Assembly: GCA_031273405.1 (NCBI GenBank)
Contig: JAISRW010000247.1
Location: 1-6,526 of the forward strand
DNA: 6,526 bases
Direction of reading: 5' to 3'
DNA from: Treponema sp.
GTDB taxonomy: Bacteria; Spirochaetota; Spirochaetia; Treponematales; Breznakiellaceae
Shown here piece by piece: positions 1 to 5,832 of the stretch. Position numbers and translations under genes: made by a program. How positions within the stretch are numbered: the first letter of the stretch is position 1; every line of letters begins with the position of its first letter. The notes under the pieces were generated by a model that worked only from the letters and a program-made list of their open reading frames with translations, did not search any database and had not been told where the DNA came from.

Positions 1-13
1 CGTGTCCGCTTCG

Positions 14-46
14 CTCCCCGCTCTTCTGCCTGTTCCCTAAAACCTG
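14..46 (-). repeat. Dispersed 33-bp repeat, copy 1 (core ggttttagggaa)
   Basis: Read on the minus strand, this begins 5 bases after the stop codon of the propeller/HEAT gene. It matches plus-strand positions 5446-5478 at 27 of 33 bases, and all six differences are transitions. Both copies lie just downstream of a gene and in the same sense as that gene. The element may continue beyond the left window edge. In the other copy the right part forms one arm of a hairpin; here the matching arm would fall at or beyond the edge. Function unknown. Confidence 0.6.
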
Positions 47-50
47 TCAC

Positions 51-1859
51 CTATTGCTTAGTCCCCAGCGATTTGAGCTCCTGTTCCGCGCGGTTCCGTA
101 TGGGGGGGCTATCCTGCCGGGAGGCGAGGGCCGCTAGGAGGCGGACCCCGGCGGCGCTTAAGGGGGGGCCGGAAAAGCGGCAGAGGGCGCCGGTCGCGGC
201 AGCCACCGCCGCCAGGGCCGCTTCGTCCCGAAGGGGGAAGGGGGGAAACACGGCGTCGGAGAAAGTCTTGAGGGCAAGGCCTCCCGGATCGACCCCTATC
301 CTGCCTATGGCTTCGGCGGCGGCGGCCTTTACCATGCCGTCGGGGTCCCGCTTGAAAAGTTCCGCCAGAAAGGGGACGGTTTCCCGGGAGCCCATGTAGG
401 CCAAAAGCCTCGCCGCTTCAGCCCTGTGCCGCGTCAGCACCAGGGGATAGTCCCTGGTCCAGGGATAATCCGCAAGGCTCGCGGCGGTCTCCATAAGATA
501 GGCGGCGTAGTCCTTTTCGTTTTCGCCTATGCTGCCCAGACGGATGGCCCGGCTGATCTCCCGCAAGCGGCGGACTATTGTGTCTTCGCTGAAGCGGAGA
601 GGATGGTCCGCCCGGCGGGAAGGGCTGGGTCTGCCGATTCCGTAGCTGCCTTCGGGAGCGGGGCCGTAAAGCTCCCTGGGCCGGAGGCGGACCCGCTGTT
701 CCGGCTTGTAGGCATTGAGGATCCAGTCCCTGCTGCCGGAATAAAGGACCCCTTCGTCGCTGAAAGCGGGAAGGGATGCGGCGCCCGTTAGCCGTATCGC
801 CCAGAGCCGCCTTCCGTCTTCGGTAAAGGCGGCGGCCCCTGTTTTGGTAAGGAGATAAATACCCCGCTCATCAAAGAGGAGCTCCGCTTCTCCTGAGGCC
901 TCCCCCGGCGACAGGTGGCTGTTTCCGGTCCAGAGTATTTTTTCCTGTATCCGGGAAAGGAGAGCCACCCGGCCGTCTTTCAGGAACACCGCCGTTTCTG
1001 TCCCCCTGGCCGCCGCCGCCAGGGGCGGGGCGGGAAAGCCGGGGTTTTTCAGGGCTTCCCGGCGGCCGCCAGGGAACCGGAGAATTTCGGCCCTCCCTCC
1101 ATCCTCCTGATAGAGGAGAAGAAAAACGCCGCCCCCCTCCGCCGCCCCGCCCGGGAGGGAAACCGCCGCCTGGGGGAGGATATCCAGCTTGTGGGTGCTG
1201 ACCCTGCCGAAGGGGTCGAAACTCAGGAATTCCCCGTCTTCCAGAACCAGAAAGAACCCGCCCGAAACGTCCATTGACGGCTTGGAGGCTATCTTGTTAT
1301 CCAGGGATCTGGACCACAGGGTAAAACCCGACGCGGTATAGCAGGTAATCCGCTTTTCGTTAAAAACGAAGAGCCGGCCGTCCCAGCCGACTAATACCGG
1401 CCAGGCGGGATTTTCGCCGAGGTTTATCTGCCAGAGTTCCCTGCCCGAGCGGTTGACAGCCAGGAGGACGCCGTTGGCGCGGCATATATAACTGGTTCCT
1501 TCCCGCGCCCTGGTTACAAAGGGAAGAAGCCTCCCCCCGGCATAGTAGCTCCACAGGGGCCTCCCCTGCCAGGTATAGGCCTTGAGATTTCCGTTGTCAC
1601 AGACCATCACCACCGACTCAGCCTGGGCCGCCGGGCTTCCGATGACCGCCCCCCCCAGGGCCTGTCGCCATACAGGGAGGAAATCGCTAAATTCTTCCTG
1701 GGCCGGGAGGAGCGGGGCAAAAAGCAGAACGATACCAGCTAAGAGCGAAGATTCCAAAATCAAGCGAGACTTTCCAAAAAATCCGGTTTTTGGGAAAGCC
1801 GCCTTACATTTATACTGTTTTTGCTTTTTTTTAATTCCCATATCTTCATTTTCGTACAT
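51..1859 (-). CDS. Secreted PQQ-like beta-propeller protein with C-terminal HEAT repeats
   Basis: This 602-residue protein is probably exported. A lysine-rich N-region (residues 8-32) precedes a hydrophobic core at about 38-51 (LLAGIVLLFAPLL), with a plausible signal peptidase I site after LPA53. Residues about 60-390 hold roughly seven degenerate blades of the PQQ/WD40-like type, seen as recurring 'DGxL..' and 'GRxLW' units (NGNLKAYTWQGRPLW at 89-103, NGVLLAVNRSGRELW at 129-143, EDGRRLWAI at 347-355). Residues about 478-595 are alpha-helical and HEAT-like (EAARLLAYMGSRETVPFLAEL, then AAAAEAIGRIG). No enzyme motif is visible; a periplasmic scaffold or binding role is inference only. It overlaps the upstream methyltransferase gene by 14 bases. 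An alternative ATG at 1841 (residue 7) lies 4 bases past that gene's TGA, giving 596 residues; both starts have only weak Shine-Dalgarno sequences, so the start is uncertain. A palindromic repeat encodes residues 20-31. Confidence 0.85.
   Translation of the reverse strand: MYENEDMGIKKKQKQYKCKAAFPKTGFFGKSRLILESSLLAGIVLLFAPLLPAQEEFSDFLPVWRQALGGAVIGSPAAQAESVVMVCDNGNLKAYTWQGRPLWSYYAGGRLLPFVTRAREGTSYICRANGVLLAVNRSGRELWQINLGENPAWPVLVGWDGRLFVFNEKRITCYTASGFTLWSRSLDNKIASKPSMDVSGGFFLVLEDGEFLSFDPFGRVSTHKLDILPQAAVSLPGGAAEGGGVFLLLYQEDGGRAEILRFPGGRREALKNPGFPAPPLAAAARGTETAVFLKDGRVALLSRIQEKILWTGNSHLSPGEASGEAELLFDERGIYLLTKTGAAAFTEDGRRLWAIRLTGAASLPAFSDEGVLYSGSRDWILNAYKPEQRVRLRPRELYGPAPEGSYGIGRPSPSRRADHPLRFSEDTIVRRLREISRAIRLGSIGENEKDYAAYLMETAASLADYPWTRDYPLVLTRHRAEAARLLAYMGSRETVPFLAELFKRDPDGMVKAAAAEAIGRIGVDPGGLALKTFSDAVFPPFPLRDEAALAAVAAATGALCRFSGPPLSAAGVRLLAALASRQDSPPIRNRAEQELKSLGTKQ
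1770..1800 (-). repeat. Palindromic repeat inside a coding sequence (copy R1)
   Basis: On the minus strand this reads gctttcccaaaaac, loop cggat, then tttttggaaag: an imperfect hairpin with one bulged base. It resembles the intergenic copy at 5588-5621, which has the same arms and loop cggtt. Here it is translated in frame as residues about 20-31 of the propeller protein (AAFPKTGFFGKS), between the lysine-rich start and the hydrophobic core of the signal peptide. It looks like a mobile palindrome tolerated in a region under weak sequence constraint. Confidence 0.6.
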
Positions 1860-2985
1860 AATAGCCCAGGCTTTCTATATGGGCGGTCTGGGGATAAAAA
1901 TCATAGAAATAAAGCTTCTTGAGGACATAGCCCGCAGCCGCCAGTTCCCCATAGTCCCTGGCCGCCGCGGCGGGATCGCAGGAAACATAGGCCAGGCGTT
2001 CCTGCCCCTTTTTGGCCAGGTACCGCCTGAGACCGGGGGAGAGCCCTTCCCGGGGAGGGTCCAGAATCATGAAGCTCCACGCTTCCTTTCCCGTAAGGCC
2101 CTTTGCCCAGGCGTCTCCGGAGAGCGCGTAAAAACGCCGTCCCTCCCCTTGAAGGTTTTCCCTTGCCAGGGCCAGGGCGCTCTTGTTTTCTTCCACCAGG
2201 TCGATTTCCGCGAAGGGCCGGCCCAGGAAGAAGGCGAAGGTCCCCGCCCCGCAATAAATATCCGCCATGGCCCGCCCCCCCTCCGGCGCCAGGGTCTTGA
2301 GATCCTCCAGGAGGGCTTCCAGCATGGCGGCGTTGCTCTGAAAAAAGATCCCCGCGTCTATGGTCATCTCCTTCCCTAAAAGGGGCAGGACGCCCCGGCG
2401 CTTCCCGCCTTCGGAAAGCAGGAGATCCCCCCTGGCGTAGACCGTGAAGCGATCCTTTTCGGGAGGCGGGACCAGTTCCCCCGACTTGAGGGCTTCATTG
2501 ACGGCGGCGTCCGCCACGGGGCAGCAGTCCAGGGGAATTATCTCCGAGCCGTGCCGGGCCTTGAAGCCCAGCTTCCTCCGGTTGGAGGGGAGGCAGTGGA
2601 ACTGCACCCGGTTCCGGCAGCCCAGGGGAGGGGAGGGCCGGACGCAAAACTCGCCGGCCGCTCCGCCGCCGATCCGGGCAAAGGTTTCCCGGAGGAGGCC
2701 GGCCTTGGCGGAAAGCTGGGCGTCGTAGGACAGGTGCTGGAGGGAACAGCCCCCGCAACGGCCGTAAAGGGGGCAGGGCGGCTCCGCCCTGAGGGGGGAA
2801 GGCTCAAGGATTTCGCATAGTTCCCCTTTTGACCAACCCCGGCGCTCTTCGGTTATCCTGATGCTGAGGAGATCGCCGGGGGCCGAAAAATCCACGAAGC
2901 AGACTTTCCCTTCCCGCCGGGCGATTCCCGCCCCGCCGCCGGCGATGCGCTCTATCCGGGCCTGTAGTATTTCCCCTTTTGCCAT
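1846..2985 (-). CDS. rlmD: TRAM-domain 23S rRNA (uracil-C5)-methyltransferase, RlmD/RumA type
   Basis: This 379-residue enzyme should transfer a methyl group from S-adenosylmethionine to C5 of a uridine in RNA; RumA/RlmD of E. coli acts on U1939 of 23S rRNA. Residues 1-60 form a TRAM RNA-binding domain. C71, C77, C80 and probably C155 match the family's CX5CX2C...C iron-sulphur cluster ligands. FFQSN at 214-218 and DIYCGAG at 242-248 are the SAM-binding region, followed by LDPPREG at 308-314. The catalytic cysteine is C336 (YVSCDP) and the general base is E371 (HIES). Their spacing of 35 residues equals that of E. coli RumA (C389/E424). All key residues are present, so it should be active. 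It is shorter than E. coli RumA (433). The symbol is family-level: an RlmCD-like or tRNA U54 specificity cannot be excluded from sequence alone. It is first in a minus-strand pair with the propeller gene. Confidence 0.9.
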   Translation of the reverse strand: MAKGEILQARIERIAGGGAGIARREGKVCFVDFSAPGDLLSIRITEERRGWSKGELCEILEPSPLRAEPPCPLYGRCGGCSLQHLSYDAQLSAKAGLLRETFARIGGGAAGEFCVRPSPPLGCRNRVQFHCLPSNRRKLGFKARHGSEIIPLDCCPVADAAVNEALKSGELVPPPEKDRFTVYARGDLLLSEGGKRRGVLPLLGKEMTIDAGIFFQSNAAMLEALLEDLKTLAPEGGRAMADIYCGAGTFAFFLGRPFAEIDLVEENKSALALARENLQGEGRRFYALSGDAWAKGLTGKEAWSFMILDPPREGLSPGLRRYLAKKGQERLAYVSCDPAAAARDYGELAAAGYVLKKLYFYDFYPQTAHIESLGYYVRK

Positions 2986-2992
2986 GGCCCAT

Positions 2993-3021
2993 ACTATACC
3001 GATTGCAAGAAAAAATGACAG
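2993..3021 (-). promoter_or_regulatory. Candidate promoter of the rRNA methyltransferase gene, near-leaderless
   Basis: On the minus strand, CTGTCA (3021-3016, 4 of 6 to TTGACA) is separated by exactly 17 bases from TATAGT (2998-2993, 5 of 6 to TATAAT). The predicted transcription start would be at about 2986, one base before the ATG at 2985, and no Shine-Dalgarno sequence precedes that ATG. If the promoter is real, the mRNA is leaderless or nearly so. The -35 overlaps the start codon of the divergent hydrolase gene. Confidence 0.4.
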
Positions 3022-4022
3022 AGAGTAAAATAGAAGCCATGGAATGGATAGCCATGGACGACGGCGCCCGCTTGTATCTGCGGCGTTGGGAAGCTTCCAC
3101 GGAAGCGGTATCTGCGGGAAGCCCTCCCAGGGCGGTTTTACACATTATCCACGGCATGGCCGAACATGCTCTCCGGTACGAAAGGCTTGCCCGGCGGCTC
3201 AACGGCGAGGGCATATCGGTTTGGGCGGCGGATCAGCGGGGCCACGGCAGGACCGCGGACTTAAGGATGAACGATCCCGGCCGGGGAGGGCTCCTGGGCC
3301 ACTGCGCGGACCGGGACGGGTTTTCCCGGGTGACTGCCGACATAGACACCATAAACCGGGCCGTCAAAAAGGAATATCCCGATGTCCCCCTCTTCCTGCT
3401 GGGTCATTCCTGGGGTTCTTTTATTGCCCAGAACTATATCGAAACCTGGGGCGGGCGTAACCCTCCGGGGCCTTCCGGGCCTTTCCCCCTGGCCGGCTGC
3501 GCGCTTTCGGGAACCCGCGGGCCCGGCGGCATAAAGCTGAAGCTGGCTTTCCCCGTCATGGCCTTCCTGGCCTTCCTCAAAGAGAGCCGGGGGAAATCCC
3601 GCCTAGCCCGTTTCCTTTCCGACGGTTCCTTCAACAAATCCTTCAGCCCCGACCGGGCCGGGCTCGACTGGCTTTCCAGGGACGAAAAAGAAGTGGAGGC
3701 GTATGCCAAGGATCCCCTGTGCGGCAATCTGTGCAGCGCCGGTTTTTACCGGGACCTCATGGGGGGGCTGAAACAGATCCACCGGAGGGAATCCCTGGCC
3801 GGAATACGCCGGGATCTTCCGCTCTATATTTTTTCCGGCACCGCCGATCCTGTGGGCGATATGGGAGCGGGCCCCACGGCCCTGCTCAACGCCTACCGTT
3901 CTTTAGGTATTGAGGATCTGGAATTCGTGCTGTATCCCGACGGCAGGCACGAACCCCTGAACGAAACCAACCGGGAAGAGGTAAGCGCCGGCCTCGTTTC
4001 CTGGCTGCTGAGGCATCTGTAA
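3015..4022 (+). CDS. Alpha/beta-hydrolase, monoacylglycerol lipase / lysophospholipase type
   Basis: This 335-residue cytoplasmic enzyme (no signal peptide) belongs to the serine hydrolases that cleave lipid esters such as monoacylglycerols or lysophospholipids. HIIHGMAEHALRY (about 43-55) is the oxyanion-hole strand. LLGHSWGS carries the nucleophile S132 in a GxSxG elbow. SGTADPVGD supplies the acid D278, and YPDGRHEPLNE supplies H312. The tail NREEVSAGLVSWL is typical of the family. The catalytic triad is complete; the substrate cannot be told from sequence. The frame stays open upstream to a TTG at 2979, but that would overlap the divergent methyltransferase gene. The ATG at 3015 gives the usual N-terminus (about 13 residues before the first strand); ATGs at 3039 and 3054 are alternatives. 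Shine-Dalgarno is weak (only aagaaa just upstream). A hairpin terminator follows the stop codon by four bases. Confidence 0.85.
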   Translation: MTESKIEAMEWIAMDDGARLYLRRWEASTEAVSAGSPPRAVLHIIHGMAEHALRYERLARRLNGEGISVWAADQRGHGRTADLRMNDPGRGGLLGHCADRDGFSRVTADIDTINRAVKKEYPDVPLFLLGHSWGSFIAQNYIETWGGRNPPGPSGPFPLAGCALSGTRGPGGIKLKLAFPVMAFLAFLKESRGKSRLARFLSDGSFNKSFSPDRAGLDWLSRDEKEVEAYAKDPLCGNLCSAGFYRDLMGGLKQIHRRESLAGIRRDLPLYIFSGTADPVGDMGAGPTALLNAYRSLGIEDLEFVLYPDGRHEPLNETNREEVSAGLVSWLLRHL

Positions 4023-4026
4023 TTTG

Positions 4027-4086
4027 AGCCTCTCCCAACACGCACTACCGGTGCGCCGGAAGCGCGGGGTTTTGGGAGAGGCTTTT
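4027..4086 (+). terminator. Hairpin terminator after the hydrolase gene; divergent member of the palindrome family (R2)
   Basis: The arms agcctctcccaacac (4027-4041) and gttttgggagaggct (4069-4083) pair at 14 of 15 positions. The loop holds a small inner hairpin (ccgg-tgcg-ccgg, 4048-4059), and a short T run (4083-4086) follows. It begins 4 bases after the TAA of the hydrolase gene, so it is a plausible Rho-independent terminator. The core cccaa...ttttggg and the flanking agcct/aggct resemble the palindromes at 1770, 4131 and 5588, so it may be a repeat recruited as terminator. The T run is short, so efficiency is uncertain. Confidence 0.55.
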
Positions 4087-4130
4087 GGAGAAAGCGGCCG
4101 GTAGTCCGCTCTTCCCCTCAATTTAAGGCT

Positions 4131-4161
4131 GCTTTCCCACAACTTCAGGTTTGGGAACGGC
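4131..4161 (+). repeat. Degenerate palindromic repeat upstream of pcnB (copy R3)
   Basis: The left arm gctttcccacaact differs from the family arm gctttcccaaaact by one base. The right arm aggtttgggaacggc is a worn form of agttttgggaaagc. The hairpin itself is now weak. It ends 8 bases before the pcnB ribosome-binding site, so it sits in the likely 5' leader of pcnB. Confidence 0.5.
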
Positions 4162-4168
4162 TCATTGT

Positions 4169-4173
4169 GGAGG
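4169..4173 (+). promoter_or_regulatory. Ribosome-binding site that fixes the pcnB start
   Basis: GGAGG at 4169-4173 lies 6 bases before TTG at 4180, an ideal spacing. The longer frame from TTG at 4165 would place this Shine-Dalgarno inside the coding sequence and has no comparable site of its own. The start at 4180 is therefore preferred. Confidence 0.75.
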
Positions 4174-4179
4174 CCATTT

Positions 4180-5394
4180 TTGCGAATTCGTTATTCAGCG
4201 GAAGAGGACGGGAAACCGGTAAAAAAAGCGGTAGTATATACCCAGAACGAGCACGGCATCAATTTTTCCGATGTGGACAAGGAAGCGGTCTTTATCACCG
4301 AAAGGCTCCAGGCCAACGGATACGAAACCTATATCGTAGGCGGCGCGGTGAGGGATCTCATCCTGGGGAAGAAGCCCAAGGACTTTGATATCGTCAGCGC
4401 CGCCAGCCCCGTCAGGATCAAGAAGATATTCAGGAACGCCAGGATCATCGGCCACCGGTTCAGGCTGGTTCATGTTTACTTCGGCCCCAGGATCTACGAA
4501 GTCTCCACCTTCCGCTCCATGAAGGACGGCCCGACGGGCAATGTCTTCGGCACCATCGAGGAAGATGTGCTGCGCAGGGACTATACCCTGAACGCCCTTT
4601 TTTACGATCCCCTCAAGCAGCTTGTGGTGGACTATGTGGGAGGCATGAAGGATATGCGGGACCGGGTGATACGGCCCATCATTTCCCTGTCCCGCATTTT
4701 TACCGACGACCCGGTGCGGATGATCCGGGCGGTAAAATACGGCGCCGCCACGGGCTTTAGGCTGCCCCTGGCCCTCAAATGGAAGATTAAGAAATACCGG
4801 TCTCTGCTGCAGGAAGTGTCTCCTTCAAGGCTCACGGAAGAGATTTTTAAAATCATCCATTCTTCCCAGGCCGGGGCAATCGTGGAAAGCCTGGAGCTCC
4901 ACGGGCTGTATCAATACCTCCAGCCCAGGGCGTCGGAACGCTTTAGGAGCACCAGCGGTTTCAAGCTCCGGTATCTTGGGACCATGAAAACCCTCAATCA
5001 GGAGGATTTCAAAAACCGTCCCGGAGAAGCCCTGGCCGCCCTGGTGCGGGATTATCTCGAAGACGAAGCGGACTGGAACGGCGACGAATCGGCGGAGTCC
5101 CCGCCCCCGCCTTCGGAGCGCTATAAAGAAGTTTTCATGGCGGCCAGAAAATTTGTCCTCCCCATGAACCCTCCGAGGATGGAACTGGATCACGCGGTGC
5201 GGCTCCTCTTTGCGGAACACGGGGTGATCGTGAAGCGGGTCCGCTTTCCCGACCGGCAGGCAAGGCGGTCCGCCGAAGCCGGCCCCCTGGAGCCCCGCGA
5301 GGCGCCCGAAGGCGCCCTGCCCCCAGGGGGAGAACGGCCCCCCAGGAAACGCCGCCGCCGTTCTCCCCGCCGGGAAACCCCGCTTTCCCCCTAG
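4180..5394 (+). CDS. pcnB: Poly(A) polymerase I
   Basis: PcnB adds poly(A) tails to RNA 3' ends, marking transcripts for decay in the cytoplasm. Numbering from the TTG at 4180 (404 residues), the nucleotidyltransferase head has YIVGGAVRDLILGKKPKDFD (51-70). G54-G55, R58-D59 and the catalytic pair D68/D70 are seen there. The third carboxylate is D134 in LRRDYTLNAL. ARIIGHRFRLVHVYFG (87-102) matches the signature that separates bacterial poly(A) polymerases from CCA-adding enzymes of the same class II family. FTDDPVRMIRAVKYGAATGF (174-193) opens the RNA-binding domain. The C-terminus is a Pro/Glu-rich linker and a basic tail, PRKRRRRSPRR (388-398), like the arginine-rich end of E. coli PcnB; overall it is shorter than that enzyme (about 455-465). 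The start is non-canonical TTG, decided by GGAGG. No clear promoter of its own is visible; read-through from the hydrolase gene is possible. Confidence 0.93.
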   Translation: MRIRYSAEEDGKPVKKAVVYTQNEHGINFSDVDKEAVFITERLQANGYETYIVGGAVRDLILGKKPKDFDIVSAASPVRIKKIFRNARIIGHRFRLVHVYFGPRIYEVSTFRSMKDGPTGNVFGTIEEDVLRRDYTLNALFYDPLKQLVVDYVGGMKDMRDRVIRPIISLSRIFTDDPVRMIRAVKYGAATGFRLPLALKWKIKKYRSLLQEVSPSRLTEEIFKIIHSSQAGAIVESLELHGLYQYLQPRASERFRSTSGFKLRYLGTMKTLNQEDFKNRPGEALAALVRDYLEDEADWNGDESAESPPPPSERYKEVFMAARKFVLPMNPPRMELDHAVRLLFAEHGVIVKRVRFPDRQARRSAEAGPLEPREAPEGALPPGGERPPRKRRRRSPRRETPLSP

Positions 5395-5427
5395 CAGTTT
5401 TATGCGCGAAGCGCAACAGGCTGCTAG
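5391..5427 (+). other. Two-part hairpin overlapping the pcnB stop codon
   Basis: The outer arms ctagcag (5391-5397) and ctgctag (5421-5427) are perfect inverted repeats, and the left arm contains the TAG stop of pcnB. Inside lies a second stem, tgcgc-gaa-gcgca (5403-5415). No T run follows, so this is not a classical terminator. It may stabilise the mRNA 3' end or be the edge of a repeat element. Confidence 0.5.
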
Positions 5428-5445
5428 CGTATCACCGATCGGGAA

Positions 5446-5478
5446 CGGGTTTTAGGGAATAGGTGGAAGAGTGGAGAG
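5446..5478 (+). repeat. Dispersed 33-bp repeat, copy 2
   Basis: It matches the minus-strand sequence at 46-14 at 27 of 33 positions, with the unbroken identical core ggttttagggaa. It lies about 50 bases after the pcnB stop, in the same sense as pcnB. The core resembles the ttttgggaa half of the palindrome family with one inserted A, so the two repeat types may be related; that link is inference. Confidence 0.6.
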
Positions 5479-5504
5479 AATCGGCTCCTCGCTCTCCGGT
5501 CTTC
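5466..5504 (+). other. Imperfect hairpin at the end of the dispersed repeat
   Basis: The arms gaagagtggagag (5466-5478) and ctctccggtcttc (5492-5504) pair at 11 of 13 positions around a 13-base loop. The left arm is the tail of the 33-bp repeat. The bases after it are T-rich but interrupted (tctctttgacc), so a terminator role for pcnB is possible but weak. Confidence 0.4.
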
Positions 5505-5587
5505 TCTCTTTGACCATCTTTTTTGCTGATTTTAACTATTTCCCAAAACGTAGCGGGTCCGCAAATTTACAACGGGGGCTAAATAGA

Positions 5588-5621
5588 GCTTTTCCCAAAA
5601 CTCGGTTAGTTTTGGGAAAGC
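5588..5621 (+). repeat. Palindromic repeat, best-preserved copy (R4)
   Basis: The arms gcttttcccaaaact (5588-5602) and agttttgggaaagc (5608-5621) pair throughout except for one bulged T, around the 5-base loop cggtt. This is the clearest member of the family also seen at 1770-1800 and, in degenerate form, at 4131-4161. It could act as an RNA hairpin, but no T run follows directly. Size and structure suit a REP-like or small non-autonomous palindromic element. Confidence 0.65.
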
Positions 5622-5647
5622 CTTTAATCACTCCGGGTTTAATTCCC

Positions 5648-5748
5648 CGCCCTTTAGGGCGTTAAAACTGGGGGCGTGGGGGATTTGTTCCCCCACAACG
5701 ACAAGATTTCAAGGAGAAATCTTCAATACCCCGCCGTTCGCGGCGGGG
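5648..5748 (+). other. Row of four consecutive hairpins: structured RNA or remnant of a transposon end
   Basis: Four stem-loops occur within 101 bases. A: cgccc-ttta-gggcg (5648-5661). B: gtggggg, 7-base loop, cccccac (5676-5696). C: aagattt, loop caaggag, aaatctt (5703-5723). D: ccccgccg-ttcg-cggcgggg (5729-5748). All are perfectly paired, and they are separated by short linkers. No open reading frame is associated. Possible readings are a small structured RNA ending in terminator D, or a relic of an IS200/IS605-type or REP-type element, whose ends carry such hairpins. I recognise no Rfam family. Confidence 0.45.
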
Positions 5749-5760
5749 ATTCTTTATTTA
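5729..5760 (+). terminator. Strong GC-rich hairpin followed by a T-rich tract
   Basis: The perfect 8-bp stem ccccgccg/cggcgggg has a TTCG loop and is followed by attctttattta, then a further T8 run (5763-5770). This fits a Rho-independent terminator for plus-strand transcripts. It would insulate the dehydrogenase promoter 20 bases further on. On the minus strand no T run follows the stem. Confidence 0.6.
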
Positions 5761-5780
5761 CATTTTTTTTAAAAAAAGAC

Positions 5781-5809
5781 TTGCTTTTTTAAAGGACTTG
5801 GTTTACTAT
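5781..5809 (+). promoter_or_regulatory. Sigma70-type promoter of the dehydrogenase gene
   Basis: TTGCTT (5781-5786) and TACTAT (5804-5809) are separated by 17 bases, with A/T-rich DNA upstream (T8A7 at 5763-5777) that could serve as an UP-like element. The predicted transcription start is at about 5816, inside the 21-bp palindrome, leaving a leader of about 43 bases with a good ribosome-binding site. Confidence 0.6.
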
Positions 5810-5811
5810 AA

Positions 5812-5832
5812 ATCAGTTATCAGATAACTGAT
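5812..5832 (+). promoter_or_regulatory. 21-bp perfect palindrome, probable operator
   Basis: The half-sites atcagttatc (5812-5821) and gataactgat (5823-5832) are exact inverted repeats around a single central A. The site starts two bases after the -10 and covers the predicted transcription start, the usual place for a repressor that blocks RNA polymerase. With a one-base centre it is better suited to binding a dimeric regulator as DNA than to an RNA hairpin. The regulator is unknown and no regulator gene is in the window. Confidence 0.65.

Noticed and set aside
1582..2379. 265-codon open frame on the plus strand
   Set aside because: It lies antisense to the methyltransferase and propeller genes, shows no domain, and follows from the GC-rich codon pattern of those well-supported genes.
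2979..3014. TTG at 2979 as the hydrolase start
   Set aside because: It would overlap the divergent methyltransferase start codon, lacks a Shine-Dalgarno, and adds 12 residues not typical of the family.
5471..5665. 64-codon open frame starting with GTG in the intergenic region
   Set aside because: It has no ribosome-binding site and is built from repeat sequence: it starts in the hairpin of the 33-bp repeat and crosses palindrome R4. A chance frame is more likely.
5711..5716. AAGGAG in the loop of hairpin C as a ribosome-binding site
   Set aside because: No ATG, GTG or TTG follows at a usable distance with an open frame.
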